From: Pseudooceanicola atlanticus
GTDB lineage: Bacteria > Pseudomonadota > Alphaproteobacteria > Rhodobacterales > Rhodobacteraceae
Assembly (NCBI RefSeq): GCF_000768315.1
Contig: NZ_AQQX01000011.1
Coordinates: 46,928 to 110,927 of the forward strand
Direction of reading: 5' to 3'
Length of the DNA: 64,000 nt
Shown here piece by piece: positions 54,827-63,910 of the stretch (positions are counted from its first letter, which is position 1; each line of letters opens with the position of its first letter). The translations under genes were made by a program, and so were the position numbers. Under the pieces are notes generated by a model, which was not told where the DNA came from, did no database searches, and worked only from the letters and a program-made list of their open reading frames with translations.

Positions 54827-54953
54827 CTCAAGGGCGCTGCCCTTGAGAATCCCGGGATATTTGTCGGCCAGATGAATAGGGGTGCTACGCCCCCGCTTCA
54901 TCTTGCCAGAAATACTCCGGGGTGAGGCCGCAGGCCGAGGGGCAGCGCCCCTC
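54827..54953. repeat. cluster of nested palindromes (REP/BIME-like intergenic element)
   Basis: Three hairpins lie in the 370-bp yicC-gmk spacer (54762-55131). (1) CTCAAGGGC-GCT-GCCCTTGAG at 54827-54847, a perfect 9-bp stem. (2) A long imperfect inverted repeat with arms 54851-54876 and 54897-54922 around a small GGGG...CCCC hairpin; the right arm starts TTCATCTTGCCAGAAATA. (3) GAGGGGC-AGC-GCCCCTC at 54937-54953. The arm sequence resembles intergenic repeats I recall from Roseobacter genomes, but no second copy occurs in this window. The rest of the spacer shows no gene. Confidence 0.6.
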
Positions 54954-55131
54954 TGACACGGCAGAATGCTTTCCCAAACCCGACATTTTTGTTGATACCC
55001 AACTGATACAGTGACTTAGCTATATTCCGCGCAAGGCACCCCGTCGCCCATCGGCTTGCCCTGCGGCCAAAAACCTGCAAATTCCCGGTCAAGTGACACA
55101 GTAACGCGACGCCCGCGGATCGGAGGGGGCC

Positions 55132-55791
55132 ATGGCCCAGACACAGACCCAGACCAACCGCCGCGGATTGCTGATCATCCTGTCCTCGCCTTCGGGCGCG
55201 GGGAAGTCGACCCTGGCCAAGCGGCTGCGGGAATGGGATCCCAGCATCAGCTTCTCGGTATCCGCCACCACCCGCGCGCCGCGTCCCGGAGAGGTCGATG
55301 GCCGCGATTATCACTTCCTGTCGGAAGAGGAATTCAAGTCCCAGGTCGCGCAATCGGGCATGCTGGAACATGCCCATGTGTTCGGCAATTTCTACGGCTC
55401 CCCCAAGGCCGCCGTGCAGGAGGCGATCGATGCCGGGCAGGACGTTCTGTTCGACATCGACTGGCAGGGGGCGCAGCAGATCCGCAATTCATCGCTGGGT
55501 CAGCACACCTTGTCGATCTTCCTGCTGCCGCCCTCGATCACCGAATTGCATCGCCGGTTGAACGAACGCGCCCAGGACAGCGCAGAGGTCATCGCCAAGC
55601 GCATGCAGAAAAGCTGGGACGAGATAAGCCATTGGGATGCCTATGATTTCGTCCTGATCAACGACGATCTGGACGCGACCGAGCAAAAGCTGCGCGCGAT
55701 CCTCACCGCGTCCCGCCTGCGGCGCACCCAGCAGCCACGCCTGACCGACCACGTCCTGAAACTTCATTCGGAATTCGAGGAGAGCCAATGA
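55132..55791 (+). CDS. gmk: guanylate kinase
   Basis: A 219-residue kinase phosphorylating GMP to GDP. The P-loop is [14 protein letters not shown] (20-33), followed by [28 protein letters not shown] (GMP-binding), [14 protein letters not shown] and the lid [25 protein letters not shown] precedes the ATG. The stop overlaps the next gene start (ATGA). A tail ([16 protein letters not shown]) is typical. Confidence 0.95.
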   Translation: MAQTQTQTNRRGLLIILSSPSGAGKSTLAKRLREWDPSISFSVSATTRAPRPGEVDGRDYHFLSEEEFKSQVAQSGMLEHAHVFGNFYGSPKAAVQEAIDAGQDVLFDIDWQGAQQIRNSSLGQHTLSIFLLPPSITELHRRLNERAQDSAEVIAKRMQKSWDEISHWDAYDFVLINDDLDATEQKLRAILTASRLRRTQQPRLTDHVLKLHSEFEESQ

Positions 55792-56315
55792 CCCTGTACG
55801 CGCTTGACGGCCACGCGCCAGAAACCCCCGAGGATGGCGACTTCTGGGTCGCCCCCGACGCCAATGTCATCGGCAAGGTCGTGCTGGAAAGCGGCGCCTC
55901 GGTCTGGTTCGGCTCAACCCTGCGGGGCGACAACGAACCCATCGTGATCGGGCGGGGCTCCAACGTGCAGGAAAACACGGTGATGCACACCGATATGGGC
56001 TGTCCGCTGACCGTGGGCGAGAATTGCACGATCGGTCACAAAGCGATGCTGCATGGCTGCACGATCGGGGACAATTCGCTGATCGGCATGGGGGCCACGA
56101 TCCTCAACAACGCCGTCATCGGCAAGAATTGCCTGATCGGCGCCGGTGCGCTGGTCACCGAAGGCAAGGTGATCCCCGACAATTCCATGGTGCTGGGCAG
56201 CCCCGGCAAGGTGGTCAAGGAGCTGGGGCCGGAATGGGAACAGCGCCTCGCCGCCTCTGCCCTGAGCTACCAGAACAACATGCGCCGCTTTCGGGACGGT
56301 CTGAAACCGCTCTGA
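55788..56315 (+). CDS. gamma-carbonic anhydrase family protein
   Basis: A 175-residue left-handed beta-helix protein built from hexapeptide repeats (e.g. [62 protein letters not shown]). Zinc-ligand histidines are visible in MHTDMG, IGHKAML and LHGCTIG. Such YrdA/PaaY-like proteins are active or inactive carbonic anhydrases, and their role beside gmk is unclear. It overlaps gmk by 4 bp. Confidence 0.9.
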   Translation: MTLYALDGHAPETPEDGDFWVAPDANVIGKVVLESGASVWFGSTLRGDNEPIVIGRGSNVQENTVMHTDMGCPLTVGENCTIGHKAMLHGCTIGDNSLIGMGATILNNAVIGKNCLIGAGALVTEGKVIPDNSMVLGSPGKVVKELGPEWEQRLAASALSYQNNMRRFRDGLKPL

Positions 56316-56334
56316 CCGTCCGAGGACCCCACCG

Positions 56335-57375
56335 ATGACCGAAGCCTTCCTGAGCCAGCTTCTGCAGGCCATACCGCTGCCCGCGGTGCTGATCGGGCGG
56401 GGCGAACGCATCCTGGCTGCCAATAGCGGTGCCCGCACCATGCTGGGCCATGCCATCATCGGGCGCCATTTCATCACCGCGATCCGCCATCCGGCCGTGC
56501 TGGACGCGGTCGAGGGATGCCTGCGCGACCACCAGGTCCGCCGTACCCGCCACCTGACCAGCGAGGCCGGGCGCGATCTGACCTATGAGGTCACGGCCTC
56601 TCATATCGACACCGGCGCGGGGGAGGGTGTGCTGCTCTGTTTCGAGGATGTCACCTCGCTCGAACAGGTGGGGCAGATGCGGCGGGATTTCGTCGCCAAT
56701 GTCAGCCATGAATTGCGCACGCCGCTGACCGCGCTGATCGGCTTCATCGAAACCCTGCGCGGCCCGGCCCGGCGGGACGAAGCCGCCCAGGACCGGTTCC
56801 TCGGCATCATGGAGCGCGAGGCGCATCGCATGGAACGGCTGGTGCGCGATCTGCTGTCGCTCAGCCGGGTCGAGGCCGAGGAACGGGTGCGCCCGACCGA
56901 CCGGGTCGACGTGGCGGCGATTCTCGGATCGGTACTGCGGGCGCTGGAACCGGTCGCCGCGGAATCGGATGTGTCGCTGGTGCAGACCGGACCCACCGAA
57001 GACGTCCGCGTGCTGGGCGACGAGGATCAGCTGCGCCAGGTCATGACCAACCTGGCCGAGAACGCGATCAAATATGGCGGCAAGGGCAAGCAGGTCCGGG
57101 TCGAGGTCACGACCTCCGAAGATGTCGCCGCCCTGCGCGGCCCGGGGGTCGAGATCGCCTTCCACGACCAGGGGCCGGGGATCGACCTCGTTCACATTCC
57201 GCGACTCACCGAACGCTTCTACCGCGTCGACAGTCACAGATCGCGGGAAATGGGCGGGACCGGGCTGGGCCTGGCCATCGTTAAGCATATTGTTACACGG
57301 CACCGCGGAAGATTGCGCATCCTGTCCGAACCGGGGCAGGGGTCGTGTTTCGTGATCAGCCTGCCGATGCAGTAA
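56335..57375 (+). CDS. phoR: phosphate regulon sensor histidine kinase PhoR
   Basis: A 346-residue kinase with an N-terminal PAS domain (VLIGRGERILAANSGARTMLG; LCFEDVTSLEQVGQMRRDFVANVSHELRTPLTALIGF with H-box) and ATPase domain (NLAENAIKYG; ERFYRVDSHRSREMGGTGLGLAIVKHI). Long hydrophobic spans are absent, so it may be soluble or weakly membrane-associated, unlike E. coli PhoR. It directs PhoB and sits 247 bp upstream of pstS. Confidence 0.93.
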   Translation: MTEAFLSQLLQAIPLPAVLIGRGERILAANSGARTMLGHAIIGRHFITAIRHPAVLDAVEGCLRDHQVRRTRHLTSEAGRDLTYEVTASHIDTGAGEGVLLCFEDVTSLEQVGQMRRDFVANVSHELRTPLTALIGFIETLRGPARRDEAAQDRFLGIMEREAHRMERLVRDLLSLSRVEAEERVRPTDRVDVAAILGSVLRALEPVAAESDVSLVQTGPTEDVRVLGDEDQLRQVMTNLAENAIKYGGKGKQVRVEVTTSEDVAALRGPGVEIAFHDQGPGIDLVHIPRLTERFYRVDSHRSREMGGTGLGLAIVKHIVTRHRGRLRILSEPGQGSCFVISLPMQ

Positions 57376-57417
57376 CGCCTGCATAGCTCTGGAAATATTA
57401 GGAAAAATCCCTAAAAG

Positions 57418-57440
57418 GCCGTGCGCAATTGCGCGACGGC
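57418..57440 (+). terminator. hairpin GCCGT-GCGCAATTGCGC-ACGGC after phoR
   Basis: A 12-bp perfect palindrome GCGCAATTGCGC is flanked by GCCGT/ACGGC with one bulged G. It is 43 bp after the phoR stop, ahead of the Pho box. It lacks a U-tract. It could attenuate read-through into the pst region or mark a binding site. Confidence 0.35.
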
Positions 57441-57513
57441 AATCCTTTGCGTCGCCCGTCACCCTGGCGCCCTGCCGGAAATCGCGACCAGGCTGACGAC
57501 ACGTCAAAGGCCA

Positions 57514-57542
57514 CTGTCATGAAACCGTTACAAAACGTTCAC
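57514..57542 (+). promoter_or_regulatory. PhoB binding site (three 11-bp half-sites) upstream of pstS
   Basis: CTGTCAT-GAAA-CCGTTAC-AAAA-CGTTCAC gives three 7-bp half-sites at exact 11-bp period, matching the Pho box consensus CTGTCAT(A/T)4. It lies 81 bp upstream of the pstS ATG. This predicts PhoB activation of the pst operon under phosphate limitation. Confidence 0.85.
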
Positions 57543-57622
57543 AAAAGCATAGCAGCGCCCCAATAGGAGGCACAGTGAGGTCACCGGGGATGGTGGCCAG
57601 CACACAAATCCAGGAGCAATCC

Positions 57623-58663
57623 ATGTCCGTGATGAAACTGACCGCCTCTGCCGTGGCGATCGCTGCCGTTTCCGCAACCGCCGCTGCCGCCCGTGACAAC
57701 GTTCAGGTCGCCGGGTCCTCCACCGTTCTGCCCTACGCCTCCATCGTGGCCGAGCTGTTCGGCGAAAACACCGACTACCCGACCCCGGTCGTCGAATCCG
57801 GCGGCTCCTCCGCTGGCCTGAAGCGCTTCTGCGAAGGCGTCGGCGAAAACACCATCGACGTGGCGAACGCCTCCCGCGCGATCCGCGAAAAAGAGATCAA
57901 GGCCTGTGCCGAAAACGGCGTGACCGACATCATCGAAGTCCGCATCGGCTATGACGGGATCGTCTTTGCATCCCAGCAATCCGGCCCGGCCTTCACCGCG
58001 TTCCAGCCCTCCGACATCTTCAATGCCATCGGCGCCAAGGTGCTGGTTGACGGCGAAATCGTCGACAACCCCTACAACAGCTGGTCCGAGTTCAACGGCG
58101 ACCTGCCGGATGCCGAAATCGCGATGTTCATCCCGGGCACCAAGCACGGCACCCGTGAAGTCTTCGAAGACAAGGTCCTGCTGGAAGGCTGCGAAGCCAC
58201 CGGCGCGATGGAAGCCATGATGTCCGCAGGCATGTCCGAAGACGACGCCGAAGACGCCTGCCTCGACGTGCGTCAGGACGGCAAGTCGGTCGACATCGAC
58301 GGCGACTACACCGAAACCCTGGCCCGTATCGACGCCAACACCAACGGCATCGGCGTGTTCGGCCTGGCGTTCTACGAGAACAACACCGACAAGCTGAAAG
58401 TGGCGACCATGGGCGGCATCTCCCCGTCCACCGAAACCATCGCGTCCGGCGAATACCCGGTGTCGCGCCCGCTGTTCTTCTACGTCAAGAAAGCACATAT
58501 CGGCGTGATCCCCGGCCTGAAGGACTACGCCCAGTTCTTCGTCGCTGACGAAATCGCAGGCCCCGGCGGCCCGCTGTCCAACTACGGCCTGGTGGCCGAT
58601 CCGGAACTGGCCGACACCCAGGCGGCCGTGTCCAACGAAGAGACCATGGGCTCGGGCATGTAA
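57623..58663 (+). CDS. pstS: phosphate ABC transporter substrate-binding protein PstS
   Basis: A 346-residue periplasmic phosphate-binding protein. The signal peptide is MSVMKLTASAVAIAAVSATAAA, followed by RDNVQVAGSSTVLPYASIVAELF (phosphate-loop region) and SSAGLKRFCEGVGENTIDVANASRAI. CAGGAG precedes the ATG at 57623; the in-frame ATG at 57575 is too far upstream for the signal peptide. The hairpin at 58678 follows. Confidence 0.95.
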   Translation: MSVMKLTASAVAIAAVSATAAAARDNVQVAGSSTVLPYASIVAELFGENTDYPTPVVESGGSSAGLKRFCEGVGENTIDVANASRAIREKEIKACAENGVTDIIEVRIGYDGIVFASQQSGPAFTAFQPSDIFNAIGAKVLVDGEIVDNPYNSWSEFNGDLPDAEIAMFIPGTKHGTREVFEDKVLLEGCEATGAMEAMMSAGMSEDDAEDACLDVRQDGKSVDIDGDYTETLARIDANTNGIGVFGLAFYENNTDKLKVATMGGISPSTETIASGEYPVSRPLFFYVKKAHIGVIPGLKDYAQFFVADEIAGPGGPLSNYGLVADPELADTQAAVSNEETMGSGM

Positions 58664-58677
58664 TTCAGCCTGACCGG

Positions 58678-58716
58678 AAGGAGGCGGCATATTCAGCCGC
58701 CTCCTTTTCCTTTTTG
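58678..58716 (+). terminator. hairpin with T-tract between pstS and pstC
   Basis: AAGGAGGCGGC, loop ATATTCA, GCCGCCTCCTT, then TTCCTTTTT. Such attenuators after pstS allow more binding protein than membrane subunits to be made. The stem is 11 bp and perfect. Confidence 0.85.
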
Positions 58717-58745
58717 GTAATTTCTCGAAACGAAGGACAGGAACA

Positions 58746-60218
58746 ATGCCGATTTTGTGGCTTGTTCTGATCGTGCTCGCGCTAGGGGCGGTCGGATACA
58801 TATTGGGCAGGCAGCGCGCCATGGCCTCCGCGGGGGGCGACGCCCGCCACCTGCATTCGCTGCCGTCCTACTACGGCTCCAATGTCGCGATCAAAGCCGT
58901 CGTTCCGGCGCTGGTGCTGATGGTGATCTGGTTGCTGGTCCAGCCGGTCTACATCAACACCCACGTCTCCGGGATGCTGTCGGAAACGGCGATCCCCGAC
59001 AACTCCTCGCGCGGACTGGTCATGTCCGAAGTGCGCCGCACCGCCGAAGGTCTGAGCAACGCGGTCAACCAGGGCCTCATGACCGAGGAATTCGCCACCA
59101 GCGCCCGCGCGGACATGGCCGATGTCACCCAGCGTCTGAAGGATGCGGGCCAGATCGTCACCTCCGAAGTGACCCAGCCGATCATGCGCGCCGCGCAGGA
59201 ATACCGGGTCCTGTCCTCCAGCCTGCAGCTGTACATGTCCATCGCGGTGATCCTTCTGGCGCTGCTCGGCGCGGCCTGGGGCCTGCGCGAGTCGCAAAAG
59301 GATTTCCGCGCCCGCAACACCGTCGAATTCAGCGTGCGGATGCTGCTGATCGGGGCCGCGTCCATCGCGATCCTGACGACGCTGGGCATCGTGTTGTCGC
59401 TGGTCTTCAACACGATCGAGTTCTTCCGCCTCTACCCGGCGGCCGATTTCTTCTTCGGCCTGAACTGGGCGCCCAGCTTCTCGGGTCGCGGCGGGTCGTC
59501 CGACCTCGGCGTGCTGCCGCTGCTCTGGGGCACGCTCTACATCTCCATCGTGGCGCTGGCCGTTGCGGTGCCGATCGGGCTCTTCGCCGCGATCTACCTG
59601 TCGGAATATGCCAGCTCCCGCGTGCGGTCGGTCGCCAAGCCGATGCTCGAGGTGCTGGCCGGCATCCCCACTATCGTCTACGGCCTGTTCGCGCTGCTGA
59701 CGGTGGGGCCGATGCTGCTGAAGGTCTTCGGCGACGAAGGGCTGGGCATCATGCAGGCGGGCACCGCCGTGATGACCGCGGGCCTCGTCATGGGCATCAT
59801 GCTGATCCCCTTCGTCAGCTCGCTGTCCGATGACATCATCAACGCCGTGCCGCAATCCATGCGCGACGGGTCCTATGGCCTGGGTGCGACCAAGTCCGAA
59901 ACGATCAAGCAGGTGGTCATGCCGGCCGCGCTGCCGGGCATCGTCGGCGCCGTCCTGCTGGCCGCGTCCCGCGCCATCGGCGAGACGATGATCGTGGTGC
60001 TGGGGGCAGGGGCCGCGGCCCGGCTGTCGCTCAACCCGTTCGAAGCGATGACCACCGTCACCGCCAAGATCGTGTCGCAGCTGACCGGCGACGCCGATTT
60101 CGCCTCGCCCGAGGCGCTCGTTGCCTTCGCCCTGGGGATGACGCTCTTCGTCATCACGCTCGGGCTCAACATCTTCGCGCTCTTCATCGTGCGCAAATAC
60201 CGGGAGCAGTACGAATGA
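58746..60218 (+). CDS. pstC: phosphate ABC transporter permease PstC
   Basis: A 490-residue permease, longer than E. coli PstC (319), due to an N-terminal membrane region and periplasmic insert (about 55-190). The permease core contains LGVLPLLWGTLYISIVALAVAVPIG and LAGIPTIVYG, and the EAA-loop GSYGLGATKSETIKQVVMPAALPG. The extended form is common in Alphaproteobacteria. Overlaps pstA by ATGA. Confidence 0.95.
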   Translation: MPILWLVLIVLALGAVGYILGRQRAMASAGGDARHLHSLPSYYGSNVAIKAVVPALVLMVIWLLVQPVYINTHVSGMLSETAIPDNSSRGLVMSEVRRTAEGLSNAVNQGLMTEEFATSARADMADVTQRLKDAGQIVTSEVTQPIMRAAQEYRVLSSSLQLYMSIAVILLALLGAAWGLRESQKDFRARNTVEFSVRMLLIGAASIAILTTLGIVLSLVFNTIEFFRLYPAADFFFGLNWAPSFSGRGGSSDLGVLPLLWGTLYISIVALAVAVPIGLFAAIYLSEYASSRVRSVAKPMLEVLAGIPTIVYGLFALLTVGPMLLKVFGDEGLGIMQAGTAVMTAGLVMGIMLIPFVSSLSDDIINAVPQSMRDGSYGLGATKSETIKQVVMPAALPGIVGAVLLAASRAIGETMIVVLGAGAAARLSLNPFEAMTTVTAKIVSQLTGDADFASPEALVAFALGMTLFVITLGLNIFALFIVRKYREQYE

Positions 60219-61546
60219 CCGACGCAGCCACCAACCCCGGCGCGGCGACCCCTCGCAAATCGTCCCTGCTGACGCTCGACGACCGCACCCGCCGCCGCAA
60301 TGCCAGCGAGGCCCGCTTCAAGGCCTACGGCATCACCGCCATCGCCGTCGCGCTCTTCTTCCTGATCGTGCTGCTGTTCTCGATCCTGCGCTCGGGTCTG
60401 CCCGCCTACACCACCACGGTGGCGGACGTGGAATTCACCGTGACCCAGGCCCAGTACGAAGAGGCGGAAAGCCAGCTCTTCAAGACCAAGGCCTACGAGC
60501 AGCTGTTCATCGCCCAGCTGCAGGACCAGCTGACCGAAAGCGGCATGCAGGTCGAGTTCGACGCCGCCGCGATCGAACGGATCATGGGCAAGGTCGGCGG
60601 CAATATCCGCGAATTCTACCAGGCCAACCCCGATCAACTGGGCCAGCCGGTCAGCTTCGAGCTGTCGTCGTCCTCCCGCGTGGACGGCTATTACAAGGGC
60701 CGCGTGACCCGCGAGGGGCTGCAGGAAAGCCGCTTCCTCCAGCTCAGCGACCTCGACCTCGTGGACGCCCTGGCCGAGGCCGGGATCATCCGCCAGGCCT
60801 TCAACTGGAACTTCATCACCGGCGCCGACTCGGGCGTGGACAACCCCGGCGGGGCCGGCATCGGCGCCTCCGTGGTGGGCTCCTTCTTCATGATGCTGGT
60901 GGTGCTCTTCCTGGCGCTGCCCATCGGGGTCGCGGCCTCCATCTACCTCGAGGAATTCGCGCCCAAGAACCGCTGGACCGACCTGATCGAGGTGAATATC
61001 TCGAACCTCGCCGCCGTGCCGTCGATCGTCTTCGGTATCCTCGGCCTTGCCGTCTTCATCCAGTTCATGCACCTGCCGCAATCCGCGCCGCTGGTCGGTG
61101 GCCTGGTGCTGACGCTGATGACCCTGCCGACGATCATCATCTCGACCCGTGCCTCGCTCAAGGCGGTGCCGCCGTCGATCCGTGATGCGGCGCTCGGGGT
61201 CGGGGCCTCCAAGATGCAGGCGGTCTTCCACCACGTGCTGCCGCTGGCCATGCCCGGCATCCTGACCGGCACCATCATCGGCCTGGCCCAGGCGCTCGGC
61301 GAAACCGCGCCGCTGCTGCTGATCGGCATGGTCGGCTTCGTCGCCCGCGGCTATCCCGATGGCATCGCCGCCGGCTTTGTCGATCCGAACTCGGCCATGC
61401 CCGCACAAATCTACACATGGGCGGCCCGCGCCGATGTGGCCTTCTACGAAAAGGCCTGGGGCGGCATCATCATCCTGCTGCTGTTCCTCATGACCATGAA
61501 CATCATCGCAATCATTCTGCGTCGACGCTTCGAGCGCCGGTGGTAA
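60215..61546 (+). CDS. pstA: phosphate ABC transporter permease PstA
   Basis: A 443-residue permease, with one N-terminal span (ITAIAVALFFLIVLLFSIL), a large periplasmic insert (about 65-225, YEEAESQLFKTKAYEQLF...) and five further spans. The EAA loop is RDAALGVGASKMQAVFHHVLPLAMPG. The insert is typical of the alphaproteobacterial PstA form. Follows pstC with 4-bp overlap. Confidence 0.95.
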   Translation: MTDAATNPGAATPRKSSLLTLDDRTRRRNASEARFKAYGITAIAVALFFLIVLLFSILRSGLPAYTTTVADVEFTVTQAQYEEAESQLFKTKAYEQLFIAQLQDQLTESGMQVEFDAAAIERIMGKVGGNIREFYQANPDQLGQPVSFELSSSSRVDGYYKGRVTREGLQESRFLQLSDLDLVDALAEAGIIRQAFNWNFITGADSGVDNPGGAGIGASVVGSFFMMLVVLFLALPIGVAASIYLEEFAPKNRWTDLIEVNISNLAAVPSIVFGILGLAVFIQFMHLPQSAPLVGGLVLTLMTLPTIIISTRASLKAVPPSIRDAALGVGASKMQAVFHHVLPLAMPGILTGTIIGLAQALGETAPLLLIGMVGFVARGYPDGIAAGFVDPNSAMPAQIYTWAARADVAFYEKAWGGIIILLLFLMTMNIIAIILRRRFERRW

Positions 61547-61561
61547 GAAGGAGTTAGACCC

Positions 61562-62359
61562 ATGTACGACGCACCCGCATCGGAGCAGAAAGTGACCCAG
61601 AATACGACCAAGATCGCCGCACACAAGGTGCAGGTCTTCTACGGTGACACCCACGCCATCAAGGACGTGGACGTCCAGATCGAAGACAAGACCGTGACCG
61701 CCTTCATCGGCCCTTCGGGCTGCGGCAAGTCCACCTTCCTGCGCTGCCTCAACCGGATGAACGACACCATCGACATCTGCCGTGTCGAGGGCGACATCCT
61801 GCTGGACGGCGAAGACATCTACGACGCCAAGGTCGACCCGGTGCAGCTGCGCGCCAAGGTCGGGATGGTGTTCCAGAAACCCAACCCGTTCCCCAAGTCG
61901 ATCTACGACAACATCGCCTACGGCCCCCGGATCCACGGCCTGGCCAAGAACAAGGCCGACCTCGACGAGATCGTGGAAAAATCCTTGCGCCGCGGGGCGA
62001 TATGGGATGAAGTTAAGGATCGACTTCATGCGCCCGGCACCGGCCTGTCCGGTGGTCAGCAGCAGCGTCTGTGCATCGCCCGCGCCGTGGCCACCGAACC
62101 CGAAGTGCTGCTGATGGACGAACCCTGTTCGGCGCTCGACCCGATCGCCACCGGCCAGGTCGAGGAACTGATCGACGAACTGCGCGAGAATTACAGCGTG
62201 GTCATCGTGACCCACTCCATGCAGCAGGCCGCACGGGTCAGCCAGAAGACCGCCTTCTTCCACCTGGGCAACCTCGTGGAATACGGCGAGACCGGCCAGA
62301 TCTTCACCAACCCGGTCGACAAGCGCACCGAAAGCTACATCACCGGCCGTATCGGCTAA
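61562..62359 (+). CDS. pstB: phosphate ABC transporter ATP-binding protein PstB
   Basis: A 265-residue ATPase. Walker A is GPSGCGKST, the signature LSGGQQQR and Walker [14 protein letters not shown] are intact, and the switch His lies in [16 protein letters not shown] stands before the ATG. It powers phosphate uptake by PstCA. The gap to pstA is 15 bp. Confidence 0.97.
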   Translation: MYDAPASEQKVTQNTTKIAAHKVQVFYGDTHAIKDVDVQIEDKTVTAFIGPSGCGKSTFLRCLNRMNDTIDICRVEGDILLDGEDIYDAKVDPVQLRAKVGMVFQKPNPFPKSIYDNIAYGPRIHGLAKNKADLDEIVEKSLRRGAIWDEVKDRLHAPGTGLSGGQQQRLCIARAVATEPEVLLMDEPCSALDPIATGQVEELIDELRENYSVVIVTHSMQQAARVSQKTAFFHLGNLVEYGETGQIFTNPVDKRTESYITGRIG

Positions 62360-62396
62360 GCCCATTCCCAGGGGCACACCGCCCACGGAGGACATA

Positions 62397-63119
62397 ATGA
62401 CTGACCAGCATATCGCCTCGGCCTTCGACCGCGACCTCGAAGGCATCCAGGCCAAGATCATGAAGATGGGTGGCCTCGTCGAGGCCGCGATCCTCGACGC
62501 CGCGCAGTCGCTCGAGACCCGCGACGAGGAACTGGCCGAGAAGGTCAGGGTAGGGGACAAGGCCATCGACGAACTCGAAGAGATGATCAACGAGGACGCC
62601 GCCCGCCTGATTGCCCTGCGCGCGCCCACGGCGGGAGACCTGCGCCTCGTCCTGACGGTGATGAAGATCTCCGCCAACCTCGAACGCATCGGCGACTACG
62701 CCAAGAACATGGCCAAGCGCACCTCGATCCTCGCCAACATGAGCCCGATCAACGGCTCCCAGGCCGCGCTGCGCCGCATGGCGCGCGAGGTGAACGAGAT
62801 GCTCAAGGACGCGCTCGACAGCTACATCCAGCGCGACGTGACCAAGGCGCAGGACGTCATCCACCGCGACGCGGATGTCGACCAGATGTACAATGCGCTG
62901 TTCCGCGAATTCCTGACCTTCATGATGGAAGACCCGCGCAACATCACGGCCTGCATGCATCTGCATTTCATGGCCAAGAACACCGAACGGATGGGCGACC
63001 ACGTGACGTCCATCGCCGAACAGGTGATCTACCTCGTCACCGGCGACACGCCGGAAGAAGACCGGACCAAGCAGGACAAGACATCGACCGACACGTCGCT
63101 GTCTCCTCAGGCGTCCTAA
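62397..63119 (+). CDS. phoU: phosphate-specific transport system regulator PhoU
   Basis: A 240-residue all-helical protein made of two PhoU repeats: GGLVEAAILDAAQSLETRDEELAEKVRVGDKAIDELEEMIN, and LDSYIQRDVTKAQDVIHRDADVDQMYNALFREFLTFM. Metal-binding E/DxxxD motifs are visible. It links Pst to PhoR and prevents Pho activation when phosphate is plentiful. GGAGG precedes the ATG at 62397. Confidence 0.96.
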   Translation: MTDQHIASAFDRDLEGIQAKIMKMGGLVEAAILDAAQSLETRDEELAEKVRVGDKAIDELEEMINEDAARLIALRAPTAGDLRLVLTVMKISANLERIGDYAKNMAKRTSILANMSPINGSQAALRRMAREVNEMLKDALDSYIQRDVTKAQDVIHRDADVDQMYNALFREFLTFMMEDPRNITACMHLHFMAKNTERMGDHVTSIAEQVIYLVTGDTPEEDRTKQDKTSTDTSLSPQAS

Positions 63120-63134
63120 GCGGAATGAAGAGAA

Positions 63135-63821
63135 ATGCCTGATCAACCCACCGTCCTGGTGGTCGAAGACGAACCTGCTCAGCGCGAGGTTCTGGCCTAC
63201 AACCTGGAAGCCGAGGGATTCCAGGTCTCCCGCGCTGAAAACGGCGAAGAAGCCCTGATGCTCGTCAACGAAGCCGCACCCGATATCATCGTGCTCGACT
63301 GGATGTTGCCGAATGTTTCCGGGATCGAGGTCTGCCGTCAGCTCAAGATGCGCGCCGAAACCCGTGGCGTGCCGATCATCATGCTCTCGGCCCGATCGGA
63401 AGAGGTCGACCGGGTGAGGGGGCTGGAAACCGGGGCCGACGATTACGTCGTCAAACCCTATTCCGTGATCGAGCTGATGGCCCGTGTCCGCGCCCAGCTG
63501 CGCCGCACGCGGCCCGCCACCGTCGGCGAGCGCCTGGAATACGAGGACATCATCCTCGACAGCGAAACCCACCGAGTGACGCGCGAAGGCAACGTGCTGA
63601 AGCTGGGTCCGACCGAATTCCGGCTGCTCACGACCTTCATGGAAAAACCGGGCCGCGTCTGGTCGCGCGAACAGCTTCTCGATCGCGTCTGGGGCCGCGA
63701 CATCTATGTCGATACCCGGACCGTCGACGTGCATATCGGACGGCTCCGCAAGGCGCTGTGCCAGTACGGCGGCAACGACCCGCTGCGCACGGTCCGCGGC
63801 GCGGGCTACGCGCTCGGCTGA
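63135..63821 (+). CDS. phoB: phosphate regulon response regulator PhoB
   Basis: A 228-residue OmpR-type regulator. The receiver domain has Asp55 (IIVLDWMLPNVSG) and DDYVVKPYSVIELMARVRA, and the winged helix (130-228) has LGPTEFRLLTTFMEKPGRVWSREQLLDRVWGRDIYVDTRTVDVHIGRLRKAL and a VRGAGYAL end. It binds the Pho box at 57514. It completes phoR-pstSCAB-phoU-phoB. Confidence 0.97.
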   Translation: MPDQPTVLVVEDEPAQREVLAYNLEAEGFQVSRAENGEEALMLVNEAAPDIIVLDWMLPNVSGIEVCRQLKMRAETRGVPIIMLSARSEEVDRVRGLETGADDYVVKPYSVIELMARVRAQLRRTRPATVGERLEYEDIILDSETHRVTREGNVLKLGPTEFRLLTTFMEKPGRVWSREQLLDRVWGRDIYVDTRTVDVHIGRLRKALCQYGGNDPLRTVRGAGYALG

Positions 63822-63842
63822 GGTTTTGCACGGGTGTTGCGG

Positions 63843-63865
63843 GCCGGGCCACGCAACGGCCCGGC
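63843..63865 (+). terminator. GC hairpin after phoB
   Basis: GCCGGGCC, loop ACGCAAC, GGCCCGGC. An 8-bp perfect stem lies 21 bp after the phoB stop. No U-tract follows; the tandem repeats begin 3 bp later. Termination is plausible but weakly supported. Confidence 0.5.
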
Positions 63866-63867
63866 GC

Positions 63868-63910
63868 ACCGACGCAATACCGACGTGATACCGACGCAGT
63901 ACCGATGCCC
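63868..63910. repeat. 11-bp tandem repeats downstream of phoB
   Basis: ACCGACGCAAT, ACCGACGTGAT, ACCGACGCAGT and the start of a fourth copy ACCGATGCCC follow each other with exact 11-bp period. They lie between the phoB hairpin and the window end. The rest of the window (to 64000) shows no assignable gene. Confidence 0.7.

Noticed and set aside
59873..62689. 938-codon open frame on the minus strand opposite pstA/pstB
   Set aside because: It is antisense to clear pst genes; long antisense frames are expected at high GC, and its text has no family similarity.
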